From Ornithinibacillus halophilus (lineage in GTDB: Bacteria; Bacillota; Bacilli; Bacillales; Amphibacillaceae): a stretch of 64,000 nucleotides of DNA. Position 1 is the stretch's first letter; each line of letters opens with the position of its first letter. Shown here piece after piece: positions 35,995 to 44,488 of the stretch. The stretch spans positions 1 through 64,000 of the forward strand of contig NZ_FQVW01000009.1 in assembly GCF_900129485.1 (NCBI RefSeq), in the 5' to 3' direction. The notes under the pieces are model-generated. The model made no database searches. It was not told where the DNA came from and saw only the letters and a program-made list of their open reading frames with translations. The position numbers were made by a program, and so were the translations under genes.

Positions 35995-38328
35995 TCACCT
36001 CGAAATTAAGGATTGTGGTTTACTTTCTTGAATTGCTTGATATACCCGTTCTGGTGTGGCAGGGAGGTGATAAACTCTAGCACCAGTCGCATCATAGATT
36101 GCTGACATGATGGCTGGTATAATTGGAATCATGACTACTTCTGCTATCCCTTTAGCACCAAATGGACCAGACTCTTCATTTGATTCTACTGGGATGGTTT
36201 CAATTTCAGGTGTCTCTCGAATCGTAGGAATAATATAATCGGTGAAATTCTTTGTCTTATGATAACCATCTTCAATCAGAACATCCTCATACAATGTATA
36301 GCCAATCCCCATAACAGCTCCACCCTCTGTTTGACCTTCTAAGCCTTGAGGGTTTAATACTTTTCCGACATCAGGGATAGCTACTACCTTAATAACATCG
36401 GTTTGACCTGTTAGTGTATCTACTTCCACAAGTACTACGTGGGTCATGTAACCATATAAATGGTGAGGTGCACCACCAGAATTTTTTAGTTCTTCTTTTT
36501 CCTTTGGTAAATAAAAATGTCCTTCAACTCTTTTGGATCTATGTTTATCATGTAAACTTTCATAGATTTCTTCATAAGTTACAAAACGGGTGTGATCATG
36601 AGCATCAACTAGTCGATCATATGCTAATTCTATCTCAGAAACAGATACTCCTAATAGATTTGCAGCTTCTTCTGTTAATAAATTAATCATATTTGGGGCA
36701 GCGGTAGCGATCGCCCGGCCACCAGTATACGTCGAACGAGAAGCAGAAATTGTACCACTATCAAGCGTTTGTTTCGTATCACCTTGAACAACTACAATTC
36801 TATTAATATCGCATTTTAAACATTCCGCAGCTACTTGAGCATAAACCGTTCCATTGCCCGTACCTATTTCTTCAATTGCAACTCCAACTTTAAATTTACC
36901 ATCTTGTAGCAGTTCGATTGTGGCTGCACCATAATCAGGTGTACCAATCCCCATTCCAACTCCATGAAAAGAAGTTGCAACAGCGACTCCTCTTTTTTTC
37001 CAAGGCTCACTTACTTGATTTTTATAGTAATCACGGTTCTTCCACAAATCACATGCAGCAGCTTTATCTAAAGTTTCTATTGTACCTACACTGGATTTCA
37101 CTACATGTCCGAGACTCGAAATATCTCCTTGTTTATAAGCATTTTTCTTTCGTATTTCAATTGGGTCTAAGCCTGTTTTTTCAGCTAGCATATCAATATG
37201 GGTTTCAATCCCAACACATACTTGGTTCACTCCAAACCCACGAAATGCACCAGCAATTCCGTTATTCGTATACACGCAAAAACCTTCCATATCAACATTT
37301 GGTATCGTATATGGACCTGACGCATGTTCAATAGCTAAGGCAATTACAGCTCCTCCTAAGGAAGCGTAGGCCCCTGTATCTGCTACTGCTCGAACTTTAT
37401 TAGCTACTAATGTGCCATCCTTTTTTGCACCTGTTTTCACGGTAACTTTAAAAGGATGTCTTTTAATTCCTGCAATAACTGACTCCTCACGACTTAGGTG
37501 GATTTTAACAGGTCTTCCTCCTGTATTCATAGCCAATAAAGCAAGGTAAATTTGGACGGTAATTTCATCCTTTCCACCGAACCCTCCTCCATTTGGACTT
37601 GAATAAACATGAATCCGTTCTGGATTTAACGCTAATGCCCTAGCAATTTGTAATTTATCCCTATGCCCATATTGTCCAGGACACTCAATAACGAGAGATC
37701 CATCTTCTTCCATTCTTCCCCAACCACCTTCTGTTTCAATAAAGGCATGCATTTGTCTCGGGGAATAAAAGGTATGTTCAAAAATATAATCTGCCTCATC
37801 AAATCCTGCATCAATATCTCCATTTTTAATAGTAACGTGGCTATGAATATTCCCATCCTTGTGAAGTTTTGGAGCACCTTGAAGCATCGCATTCTCTACA
37901 TCAGTCACAGGTTCAAGAACCTCGTAATCTACTTCTATTAAATCAAGAGCCTCATCTGCAGCTTCTACCGTTTCTGCTGCCACCAACGCCACAGCATCAG
38001 CAGTACATCGAACGACATCCTCACAAAGGACAGGTTGGTCAGGCGTGACAATTCCAAATCCATTAAATCCTGGGATATCTTTATATGTGAGTACACATAT
38101 AACATCAGGATGTGCTTCAGCTTTCACCGTATCAATAGATTTTATTTTTGCAAAAGGATATTTTGCTCTTAGTACTTTTCCCCAAACCATATTAGAGTAA
38201 CTATAATCTGTCTTGTATTTTTGTTCGCCTGTTACTTTTTCAGGTCCATCAATACGCTTCACAGACTTCCCTATCCATTTTAACTTTTGCTCTTCATTCA
38301 GCACGTCCTTCTTTGCTTTAGACTTCAT
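35995..38328 (-). CDS. pucD: xanthine dehydrogenase molybdenum-binding subunit (PucD-like)
   Basis: 777-aa large subunit that hydroxylates hypoxanthine and xanthine. The Moco motif GGGFGGKDE is near residue 240, AFRGFGVNQV follows, and the catalytic Glu lies in FGAKGIAEV near the C-terminus. ATG at 38328 follows AAAGGTGGG; four upstream codons are excluded. Its start overlaps the end of the FAD-subunit gene. The neighbouring Fe-S, FAD, MocA and XdhC genes complete a puc-type operon. Confidence 0.93.
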   Translation of the reverse strand: MKSKAKKDVLNEEQKLKWIGKSVKRIDGPEKVTGEQKYKTDYSYSNMVWGKVLRAKYPFAKIKSIDTVKAEAHPDVICVLTYKDIPGFNGFGIVTPDQPVLCEDVVRCTADAVALVAAETVEAADEALDLIEVDYEVLEPVTDVENAMLQGAPKLHKDGNIHSHVTIKNGDIDAGFDEADYIFEHTFYSPRQMHAFIETEGGWGRMEEDGSLVIECPGQYGHRDKLQIARALALNPERIHVYSSPNGGGFGGKDEITVQIYLALLAMNTGGRPVKIHLSREESVIAGIKRHPFKVTVKTGAKKDGTLVANKVRAVADTGAYASLGGAVIALAIEHASGPYTIPNVDMEGFCVYTNNGIAGAFRGFGVNQVCVGIETHIDMLAEKTGLDPIEIRKKNAYKQGDISSLGHVVKSSVGTIETLDKAAACDLWKNRDYYKNQVSEPWKKRGVAVATSFHGVGMGIGTPDYGAATIELLQDGKFKVGVAIEEIGTGNGTVYAQVAAECLKCDINRIVVVQGDTKQTLDSGTISASRSTYTGGRAIATAAPNMINLLTEEAANLLGVSVSEIELAYDRLVDAHDHTRFVTYEEIYESLHDKHRSKRVEGHFYLPKEKEELKNSGGAPHHLYGYMTHVVLVEVDTLTGQTDVIKVVAIPDVGKVLNPQGLEGQTEGGAVMGIGYTLYEDVLIEDGYHKTKNFTDYIIPTIRETPEIETIPVESNEESGPFGAKGIAEVVMIPIIPAIMSAIYDATGARVYHLPATPERVYQAIQESKPQSLISR

Positions 38329-39203
38329 TGTTCTTCCCACCTTTTCATCAAACGGTATAACCCTCTTTCCAGTAAGGAACTAGCCATATTCCGTCGATAT
38401 TTTGCACTTGCACGAACGTCAGAAATCGGCATCACTTCTTTCCAAGCAGCACTGGCAATATCATGTATGACATCATCAAATAATGGATTCAGTTTTAACA
38501 TATATTCACATTTGGTTGCCCTAATAATTGTTGGAGCAACAGAACCAAAGGCAATTTTCCCTTCTAGGCATTCACGTGGTTTTTCTCCCATTTTTAACGA
38601 GATAGCAACATTTACGATCGAAATGGATTGTGCTTTTCTAGGTCCTAACTTCTCAAATATCCCAATCTCATCTTCATCTTGTGAGCGAATAATGATCTTT
38701 GTAATTATTTCATCTGATTTTTTCACCGTTCGACCTGGACCTGTAAAGATTTCTCTTATCGGGATTAGTCTTGTATCCGTTAATGAACGTAACTCAATCT
38801 TGGCATCTAATACAAATAATGCAGGAATTGTATCTCCTGCTGGGGATGCTGTTGCGATATTTCCACCAATTGTCCCCATATTTTGTAATTGTATTGCACC
38901 TATTTCCTTAGCAGCCTGTGCTAAAACGTCAGCTCTTTCATTTATTAGTTTCGACTCCACTAAGTCCGTATGACTGGTCAAAGCACCGATGTGAATCTCA
39001 TGATTAACTTCCTCTATATAACGCAAAGCATCTAGATTCTTAATATTAATCCATGTATCTGGGTTCCAAACTCCTTCCTTCATTCGAACGACAGCATCCG
39101 TACCACCTGCTAACAATTGAACGGAATGTTTTTGATCATTAAGTAAAAGAAGGCATTCATCTAATGTGCTTGGTGAAACCAATGTAGCTTCAGATACCTT
39201 CAT
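38325..39203 (-). CDS. pucC: xanthine dehydrogenase FAD-binding subunit (PucC-like)
   Basis: 292-aa medium subunit of the xanthine dehydrogenase family. LAGGTDAVVRMKEG and the TIGGNIATASPAGD loop are the FAD-binding motifs. It passes electrons from the Fe-S subunit to FAD and on to NAD+ or another acceptor. Both ends overlap neighbouring genes by four bases, a tightly coupled operon. Confidence 0.92.
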   Translation of the reverse strand: MKVSEATLVSPSTLDECLLLLNDQKHSVQLLAGGTDAVVRMKEGVWNPDTWINIKNLDALRYIEEVNHEIHIGALTSHTDLVESKLINERADVLAQAAKEIGAIQLQNMGTIGGNIATASPAGDTIPALFVLDAKIELRSLTDTRLIPIREIFTGPGRTVKKSDEIITKIIIRSQDEDEIGIFEKLGPRKAQSISIVNVAISLKMGEKPRECLEGKIAFGSVAPTIIRATKCEYMLKLNPLFDDVIHDIASAAWKEVMPISDVRASAKYRRNMASSLLERGLYRLMKRWEEQ

Positions 39204-39811
39204 ATTGAACCTCCTTCCGCAGAGTTTATAAAACTGTTGTAATCTTCAGGTCGATTTAAATTTAATAAAACTGAAGGGTCTTTCACTTCTAGATAAGTTA
39301 TCCTATCATAATAGTTGTGGATAACTTTTTTTAACCCTTGTGTCTTTTCATTTACCTGTAGTAAATCGTCTATTAATCTACTATTGAATAAAACTGGATG
39401 TCCTCGTTTTTCTTGATAGACTGGAATAATAATATCTCCATCTTGTTTATTCATTGCTTCCATCATTTGAATTAACGTCATACTTGGTACAGGTTGATCA
39501 ACTGCTGTAATCATAATTCCTTTAATATTCGATTGAATGGATGTAACTCCTACTCGAATGGAAGAGCTTTTTCCCACTTCGAAGTGAGGATTCTTTACGA
39601 TTGTTACTGGATATCCTTTAATTTCTTGTTCTAATAATGGCGAACGGTATCCTAAAACAACAATAATTTGATCAAAACCAGCTTCCAGCAATTGTTCCAC
39701 TTGATATTGTATAAGTGACTTTCCTTGCCATGGGAGTAATCCTTTTAATTTTCCCATCCTGCTAGATTTACCTGCAGCTAATAAAATTGCAGCGAAGCGA
39801 CTGGGTTTCAA
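39200..39811 (-). CDS. pucB: MocA/PucB-like molybdopterin nucleotidyltransferase
   Basis: 203-aa MobA-like nucleotidyltransferase; LLAAGKSSRMGKLKGLLPW is the nucleotide-binding loop and AVDQPVPS carries the metal Asp. In xanthine dehydrogenase operons this enzyme usually makes the molybdopterin cytosine dinucleotide form. It sits between the Fe-S and FAD subunit genes with four-base overlaps on each side. Confidence 0.87.
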   Translation of the reverse strand: MKPSRFAAILLAAGKSSRMGKLKGLLPWQGKSLIQYQVEQLLEAGFDQIIVVLGYRSPLLEQEIKGYPVTIVKNPHFEVGKSSSIRVGVTSIQSNIKGIMITAVDQPVPSMTLIQMMEAMNKQDGDIIIPVYQEKRGHPVLFNSRLIDDLLQVNEKTQGLKKVIHNYYDRITYLEVKDPSVLLNLNRPEDYNSFINSAEGGSI

Positions 39812-40296
39812 TTTTTTACTCCTTGCTGTGTGATAGAAAGTTTAGCAGCTGATTGAACGGCTTTAATTATCTTCGTATAACCAGTACAACGACACAAATT
39901 CCCACCTAAAGCAGTTTTTACTTCCTCTTCTGTTGGGACGTGTTCGATTTGATTGAGAAATGATTTAGCACTAACAATAAACCCTGGCGTGCAGTACCCA
40001 CACTGTGTAGCACCCTCATCAATAAATGCTTGTTGTAAAACATCCATATTTTGCGCAAGGCCGACACCCTCAGCTGTGATTACGGTTTCATTTTCTACTT
40101 GCCCAACTAGAACTAAACAGGAACATACAGAAGAACCGTTAATCATAACCGTACACGACCCACATTCTCCCTTACCACAACACTCTTTGCTCCCAGTTAA
40201 ATCTAACTCCTCTCGTAACACATCGAGCAGTGGTTTAGTTGGGGGAGATGAAACCGCTACTTCATTTCCGTTAACAGTAAAACGAATCGTTTTCAA
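39808..40296 (-). CDS. pucE: xanthine dehydrogenase 2Fe-2S subunit (PucE-like)
   Basis: 162-aa small subunit with two [2Fe-2S] clusters. The plant-ferredoxin type cluster is ligated in ECCGKGECGSC and the following Cys of SSVC; the second in QCGYCTPG and LCRCTGY. The start is TTG nine bases after GGAGG. It is the first gene of the dehydrogenase operon and lies behind a guanine-class riboswitch and consensus promoter. Confidence 0.93.
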   Translation of the reverse strand: MKTIRFTVNGNEVAVSSPPTKPLLDVLREELDLTGSKECCGKGECGSCTVMINGSSVCSCLVLVGQVENETVITAEGVGLAQNMDVLQQAFIDEGATQCGYCTPGFIVSAKSFLNQIEHVPTEEEVKTALGGNLCRCTGYTKIIKAVQSAAKLSITQQGVKN

Positions 40297-40459
40297 TTAA
40301 GCAAACCTCCATTCTTCTATCATATTTCTTATTTGATAAAGTGCATTTGAAAGAGTAGTGAAGTGATGTGATGTTGTTCAATATTTAAAAAATTGATGTA
40401 TTTAGTGGAAAGTGTGTTAGGACGTTCGTTACGAGGTTAAATAAATTAAGAAAACTACC

Positions 40460-40494
40460 AAAAGAAGCCCTTCCATAATGAAAGACGCCTTTCC
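40460..40494 (-). terminator. riboswitch expression-platform hairpin
   Basis: Minus-strand GAAAGGCGTCTTTC and GGAAGGGCTTCTTTT pair over about 14 positions with one mismatch and G-U pairs, ending in TTTT. The 5' arm shares GAAA with the 3' side of the riboswitch P1 helix. Confidence 0.6.
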
Positions 40495-40556
40495 GTAGTA
40501 AGGTTTTTGGTTACCTTGTAGAAACCCCCAAACCGTTTATTGGGGCTATACGAAAT
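40491..40556 (-). promoter_or_regulatory. purine riboswitch, guanine-type, before xanthine dehydrogenase operon
   Basis: The minus strand reads CGTATAG, P2 CCCCAA/TTTGGGG, the core GTTTCTAC, P3 AAGG/CCTT and ACTACG, the order and core of purine riboswitches. P1 pairs CGTA with TACG and can extend with TTTC/GAAA. The base before TACG in the J3/1 ACT is C, which is the guanine (or hypoxanthine/xanthine) class rather than adenine. It is about 190 bases upstream of pucE. Confidence 0.85.
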
Positions 40557-40592
40557 GGATAAACAAACAAATATACTCTTGTAATTTTTTAC

Positions 40593-40621
40593 ATTATATC
40601 TGCACTACAATTAGTTGTCAA
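40593..40621 (-). promoter_or_regulatory. consensus sigma-A promoter of xanthine dehydrogenase operon
   Basis: Perfect TTGACA, 17-base spacer, perfect TATAAT on the minus strand, about 40 bases before the riboswitch. So strong a promoter suggests that control is exerted mainly by the riboswitch. Confidence 0.88.
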
Positions 40622-40645
40622 TATGAAATATTCAGAAAAATATAT

Positions 40646-41989
40646 TTAGTTTACTTTCATAATCGAAGGAACTCGATTTAGCAATCGAGTGATTGATTTA
40701 TTCGCCTCATGTAAGACTACATCTTTTGAAATTGTTTTTAATTTTCTATTTTCCATTACTACCTTACCATTAATAATTGTAGTTTCAACATCTGCCCTTG
40801 TAGCCGAGTATACTATTCTAGATATTGGATCTACTTCATAAGAAGGAAAAGTGTGGAAATTGTAAAGATCTAGAATTGCCAAATCTGCTTTCTTTCCAAC
40901 TTCAATACTACCAATCTCCTTTTCTAAACCAACAGCTTCAGCTCCACCAATTGTTGCCATCCGAAAGACCGTTTTTGCATCCATAGCAGTAGGTCCATGG
41001 GTTGGCTTATGAATAATCGATGCCAATCGCATTTCGTTGAACATATCCAAATTATTATTACAAGGTGCTCCGTCTGCCCCTAAGCTAACATTTGCATTCA
41101 TATTAAGTAAGTCCGGAACATCTGCAAATCCAGATGCTAGCTTCATATTAGAGCCTGGGCAATGACTCATTTTAATTCCACGTTCCTTAACAATTCGTTT
41201 TTCTTCATCATCAAGCCAGACACAATGTGCTAATATAAGGTTTTCATTCGCTAGACCAATTTTATCTAAATACACTACATTTCTCATGCCTCTTTGTTTT
41301 TCAACAATTTCTATTTCTCCTTTATTCTCTGAAGCATGTGTATGGACCTTTACCTTGTAATAGTTAGACAAATCTCGAACTTCAGTTAACAATTCCTCTG
41401 TACAAGAAACTACAAATCGAGGACAAAAAGCATACTGTATTCTCCCATTGTCATAGTTATTCCACTTCTCTAATAAATCAACACTTTGTTGAATGGAAGA
41501 TTCCGTATCTTCTAGTAATAATGCAGGTACATCCTCTCCCATATCCATCATTACTTTACCTGAGAGACAACGCATTCCACTTTCAGCCATTGCTTGAAAT
41601 GCAGCATTTGTATGATTCACTGTTTCCATATCCACAATCGTCGTAGTCCCACTTTGGATTAATTCTCCAAGCCCCAACATAGCTGAGTAGTAACTTGATT
41701 CTTCATCATGCGATGCTTCTAATGGCCATATTTTCTTCTGTAACCAGTCCATTAATTCTAAATCATCCGCTTGCCCTCGAAACAATGTCTGACAAAGATG
41801 TATATGTGTTTGAACAAAGCCCGGTATAATTGTTTTTCCACTTGCGTCAATTACATGTTCAGCTATTATATCTAGATTTTCACCAATTCTTTCGATTCGA
41901 TCATTTTCTATATAAATATCAGCATGTAAAATATCCTCCTGTGGATTCATCGTAATGATTTGGGCATTTTTAATTAATAGGCTAGACAT
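40646..41989 (-). CDS. amidohydrolase, nucleobase/5'-deoxyadenosine deaminase (MtaD/SsnA) type
   Basis: 447-aa metal-dependent deaminase. Metal ligands: HIHL, HTHASE (with the catalytic Glu), AHCVW and SLGADGAPCNN. It belongs to the MtaD/TrzN/guanine-deaminase-like branch. In this context it could deaminate guanine, another purine or an imidazole such as 4-aminoimidazole; sequence alone does not decide. ATG follows GGGGGG. It is the last gene of the microcompartment operon, 32 bases after the M20 gene. Confidence 0.82.
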   Translation of the reverse strand: MSSLLIKNAQIITMNPQEDILHADIYIENDRIERIGENLDIIAEHVIDASGKTIIPGFVQTHIHLCQTLFRGQADDLELMDWLQKKIWPLEASHDEESSYYSAMLGLGELIQSGTTTIVDMETVNHTNAAFQAMAESGMRCLSGKVMMDMGEDVPALLLEDTESSIQQSVDLLEKWNNYDNGRIQYAFCPRFVVSCTEELLTEVRDLSNYYKVKVHTHASENKGEIEIVEKQRGMRNVVYLDKIGLANENLILAHCVWLDDEEKRIVKERGIKMSHCPGSNMKLASGFADVPDLLNMNANVSLGADGAPCNNNLDMFNEMRLASIIHKPTHGPTAMDAKTVFRMATIGGAEAVGLEKEIGSIEVGKKADLAILDLYNFHTFPSYEVDPISRIVYSATRADVETTIINGKVVMENRKLKTISKDVVLHEANKSITRLLNRVPSIMKVN

Positions 41990-42021
41990 GTACTTCCCCC
42001 CTTTGCAACAAATTTATAATT

Positions 42022-43155
42022 CTATTTAATTCCACTGTATGTTAATGCGAGTTCTTTATAAAAGTCTATTGATCGTAAGTATGCATGAATGTCAACATAT
42101 TCATTCGGTTGATGAGCAAGCCTCTCATCCCCAGGGCCATATATAAGAGTTGGTATCTCACTTTCAGGATTTAAAACAGCTCCATCTGTATAATAAGAAA
42201 CTCCGTAGACTGAATTTTGACCTTTTATATTTAATGCTGTTTCAATTAAAGGACTTGTAGGATCAGTTAGGATCGACGGTCGATCAAGTAATTGATTGAT
42301 TTTAACTACTGGTGCGTTAGGTTTTGACACAATTTCTTGAATGGACTCTTTTAATTCGTTTAAAAGAGCATCATGAGATTGTGGTGGGATGGAACGAATA
42401 TCAAGATGCAAGCTACAATAATCTGGTATTACATTCGTCTGGATGCCACCATTAACTTTGGTAACAGCTACACTACTCTCTCCTAGTGGCTCATTAAAAA
42501 CTTTCCATTTTGATTTATAGGTTTCAATGACCTCCATTATTGGTTTCATCCATTCTACTGCATTAATACCTTGATCTGGCATGGCTCCATGAGCTGTTTT
42601 TCCGATTGTTACTATTTCGAGCCAATATGCACCTTTATGTCCAACAACAACCTTTTCCTTAGTTGGCTCACCGATAACCAAAGCCTCAATATCATCCATT
42701 TTATTTTCTTCTAAATATTTTCTAGCTCCACAGCTATCTACTTCCTCACCTGCTGTAGCTAGAAATACGAGGTCCATCGGTAATCGGATTTTTTCTTGAT
42801 GAATTGCTTCCAGTGCAAGAAACATTGCACTAAGACCACTCTTCATATCTGATGCGCCACGCCCGTATATTTTCCCGTCAATAACCTCACCTGAAAAAGG
42901 AGAATAATCCCATGGTTGTTCACCAGGTAATACTGTATCCATATGACCACAAAACATCAGTTTTCCTGACCTTTCACCAGTACCTTTTAATACAATTTCA
43001 AAATTGAGTCGATTAAAATCTACTTCTGATAGCCGATAGGGGATTCCTTGTTGATCACATTGATTTGCAAGCAACTTAGCGACATCACCTTCATTACCAG
43101 GTGGATTAGAACTATCAATTCGAATCATCTCTTGCAAGAATTGTAAAGGATCCAT
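42022..43155 (-). CDS. M20-family metallohydrolase (ArgE/DapE-like)
   Basis: 377-aa di-zinc amidohydrolase. CGHMDTVLPG and GRGASDMKSG carry the metal His/Asp, TAGEEVDSCGA the catalytic Glu pair; a dimerisation domain follows (HGAMPDQG). M20 enzymes hydrolyse N-acyl, N-carbamoyl or formimino amino acids, so here it may act late, on a ring-opening product. It adjoins the DUF1989 gene directly (one-base gap) within the microcompartment operon. Confidence 0.85.
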   Translation of the reverse strand: MDPLQFLQEMIRIDSSNPPGNEGDVAKLLANQCDQQGIPYRLSEVDFNRLNFEIVLKGTGERSGKLMFCGHMDTVLPGEQPWDYSPFSGEVIDGKIYGRGASDMKSGLSAMFLALEAIHQEKIRLPMDLVFLATAGEEVDSCGARKYLEENKMDDIEALVIGEPTKEKVVVGHKGAYWLEIVTIGKTAHGAMPDQGINAVEWMKPIMEVIETYKSKWKVFNEPLGESSVAVTKVNGGIQTNVIPDYCSLHLDIRSIPPQSHDALLNELKESIQEIVSKPNAPVVKINQLLDRPSILTDPTSPLIETALNIKGQNSVYGVSYYTDGAVLNPESEIPTLIYGPGDERLAHQPNEYVDIHAYLRSIDFYKELALTYSGIK

Positions 43156-43773
43156 TTATGTCGCCTCCAATATTTGCATCTTTAATGATGTGACCTTCCA
43201 TCCATTTACAGGTGCCATATCTTGTGAACATGTCGAGCATGCAATAACTACTTCGTCTAATGCCTTCATTCGAACATAGTCACCAGGCTTTGACAATGGT
43301 TCGGCAATTTCATAATCTCCAAACTCATCAAGAACATTATTCATAAATAGATTAATAGGATCAGGAATTGGTTCATTCCCTAGTCCAAACGATTCCAATG
43401 CATTTTGTAAATTATCATGACAATTAGGATGATTTTCCAATCCGTAATCAACCTTATATCGATAATAATCGCATGCCGGAAAAAAGAAATCATGTTTTCC
43501 AACCGTATCCTCCATAAATTCCATTAACGGTCGACGTTTATTACTAAATAACCCGTCACCTACTTTCAAACGAATACTACTTAACGAGGCTCTCATATGA
43601 ACAGGGGAAACAAACTCCTTAGGATCAAAACGGTTAAAACAGATAAAATCCCCAACTTGCTTTCCATCAACATCAATGATCACCACTTCTTCACCCGGTT
43701 GTAAAATTGCTCCTCTACCTTCATAAGGTGGAATAATAATTTCTTCCTTTATTTTTTTGCCATCGTGAAACAC
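43156..43773 (-). CDS. DUF1989 (urea carboxylase-associated) family protein
   Basis: 205-aa protein with the DUF1989 pattern: GRGAILQPGEEVVIIDVDG near the N-terminus, HDNLQNALE and a Cys pair in ACSTCSQD that, with the conserved His, probably binds a metal. Relatives are found beside urea carboxylase and allophanate hydrolase and in creatine/guanidine degradation. No urea amidolyase is in this window, so it more likely acts on a pathway intermediate. The start is GTG seven bases after GGAGGTG. Confidence 0.82.
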   Translation of the reverse strand: MFHDGKKIKEEIIIPPYEGRGAILQPGEEVVIIDVDGKQVGDFICFNRFDPKEFVSPVHMRASLSSIRLKVGDGLFSNKRRPLMEFMEDTVGKHDFFFPACDYYRYKVDYGLENHPNCHDNLQNALESFGLGNEPIPDPINLFMNNVLDEFGDYEIAEPLSKPGDYVRMKALDEVVIACSTCSQDMAPVNGWKVTSLKMQILEAT

Positions 43774-43793
43774 CTATTTCACCTCCAAAAGGA

Positions 43794-44477
43794 TTATTCG
43801 ATAAATACTGCTACTGCACGTATTGGTGAGCCAGTTCCTTTTCTGATTTTTAGAGGTAGCCCAAAATAAAGGAAACGTTTTCCAGCTACTTGATCTAAAT
43901 TAGCTAAATTCTCCGTATTGGAAATTCCATATTCTCTGCACACTAAATGTCCGGAATACTTCATGTCTTTTGGATTATCTACCGACGGGGAATCCACTGC
44001 TATATTGACTACACCTCTTTCAGCTAGCCACTTCGCACCTTCATAATTTAATCCTGTGTATCTCGTTAACCACTCGTCAGTACCATAACACCGATTGTAA
44101 TGCCCCGTATATAATAAGACGATATCGCCTTTTTCTAATACTTGTTGGGACCGTTTTAGAGCTCTCTCTAATTCAAGTGGTGTTATGTAATCATCCGGTG
44201 AGACATGTGAAACATCTAAACATACCGCAGGCCCATAAAAATATTCTAAAGGCATATCATTAATATATTTCCCGTCTGGATCAAATTCATAGGTGGCGTC
44301 TGTGTGTGTAGCACCATGCTCATTGATTAAAAGATTATTGGTCGCAAACTCAAAACCTATCTTTTTCTTACTTTCCTCATGAGATATATTTGGAAAAATT
44401 AATGTTGGTTGATGTAAAGGAAAAACTGGCATCCCTTGATAAATTTCTTGAGATAGGTCAACTAATTTAACTGCCAT
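43794..44477 (-). CDS. cyclase/kynurenine-formamidase-like metal hydrolase
   Basis: 227-aa member of the cyclase family (PF04199 type). The metal signature is HGATHTDAT (HxGTHxD class), with later residues DSPSVD and GHLVCREYGI. Relatives hydrolyse formamides and cyclic amides. In this operon it could open an imidazolone or hydrolyse an N-formyl/formimino group. ATG follows AAGGAG. Confidence 0.83.
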   Translation of the reverse strand: MAVKLVDLSQEIYQGMPVFPLHQPTLIFPNISHEESKKKIGFEFATNNLLINEHGATHTDATYEFDPDGKYINDMPLEYFYGPAVCLDVSHVSPDDYITPLELERALKRSQQVLEKGDIVLLYTGHYNRCYGTDEWLTRYTGLNYEGAKWLAERGVVNIAVDSPSVDNPKDMKYSGHLVCREYGISNTENLANLDQVAGKRFLYFGLPLKIRKGTGSPIRAVAVFIE

Positions 44478-44488
44478 CGTATCTCTCC

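Noticed and set aside
36414-38973. Plus-strand ORFs opposite xanthine dehydrogenase genes (for example 38287-38973)
   Set aside because: They are antisense to strongly supported genes with complete domain motifs and lack ribosome binding sites.
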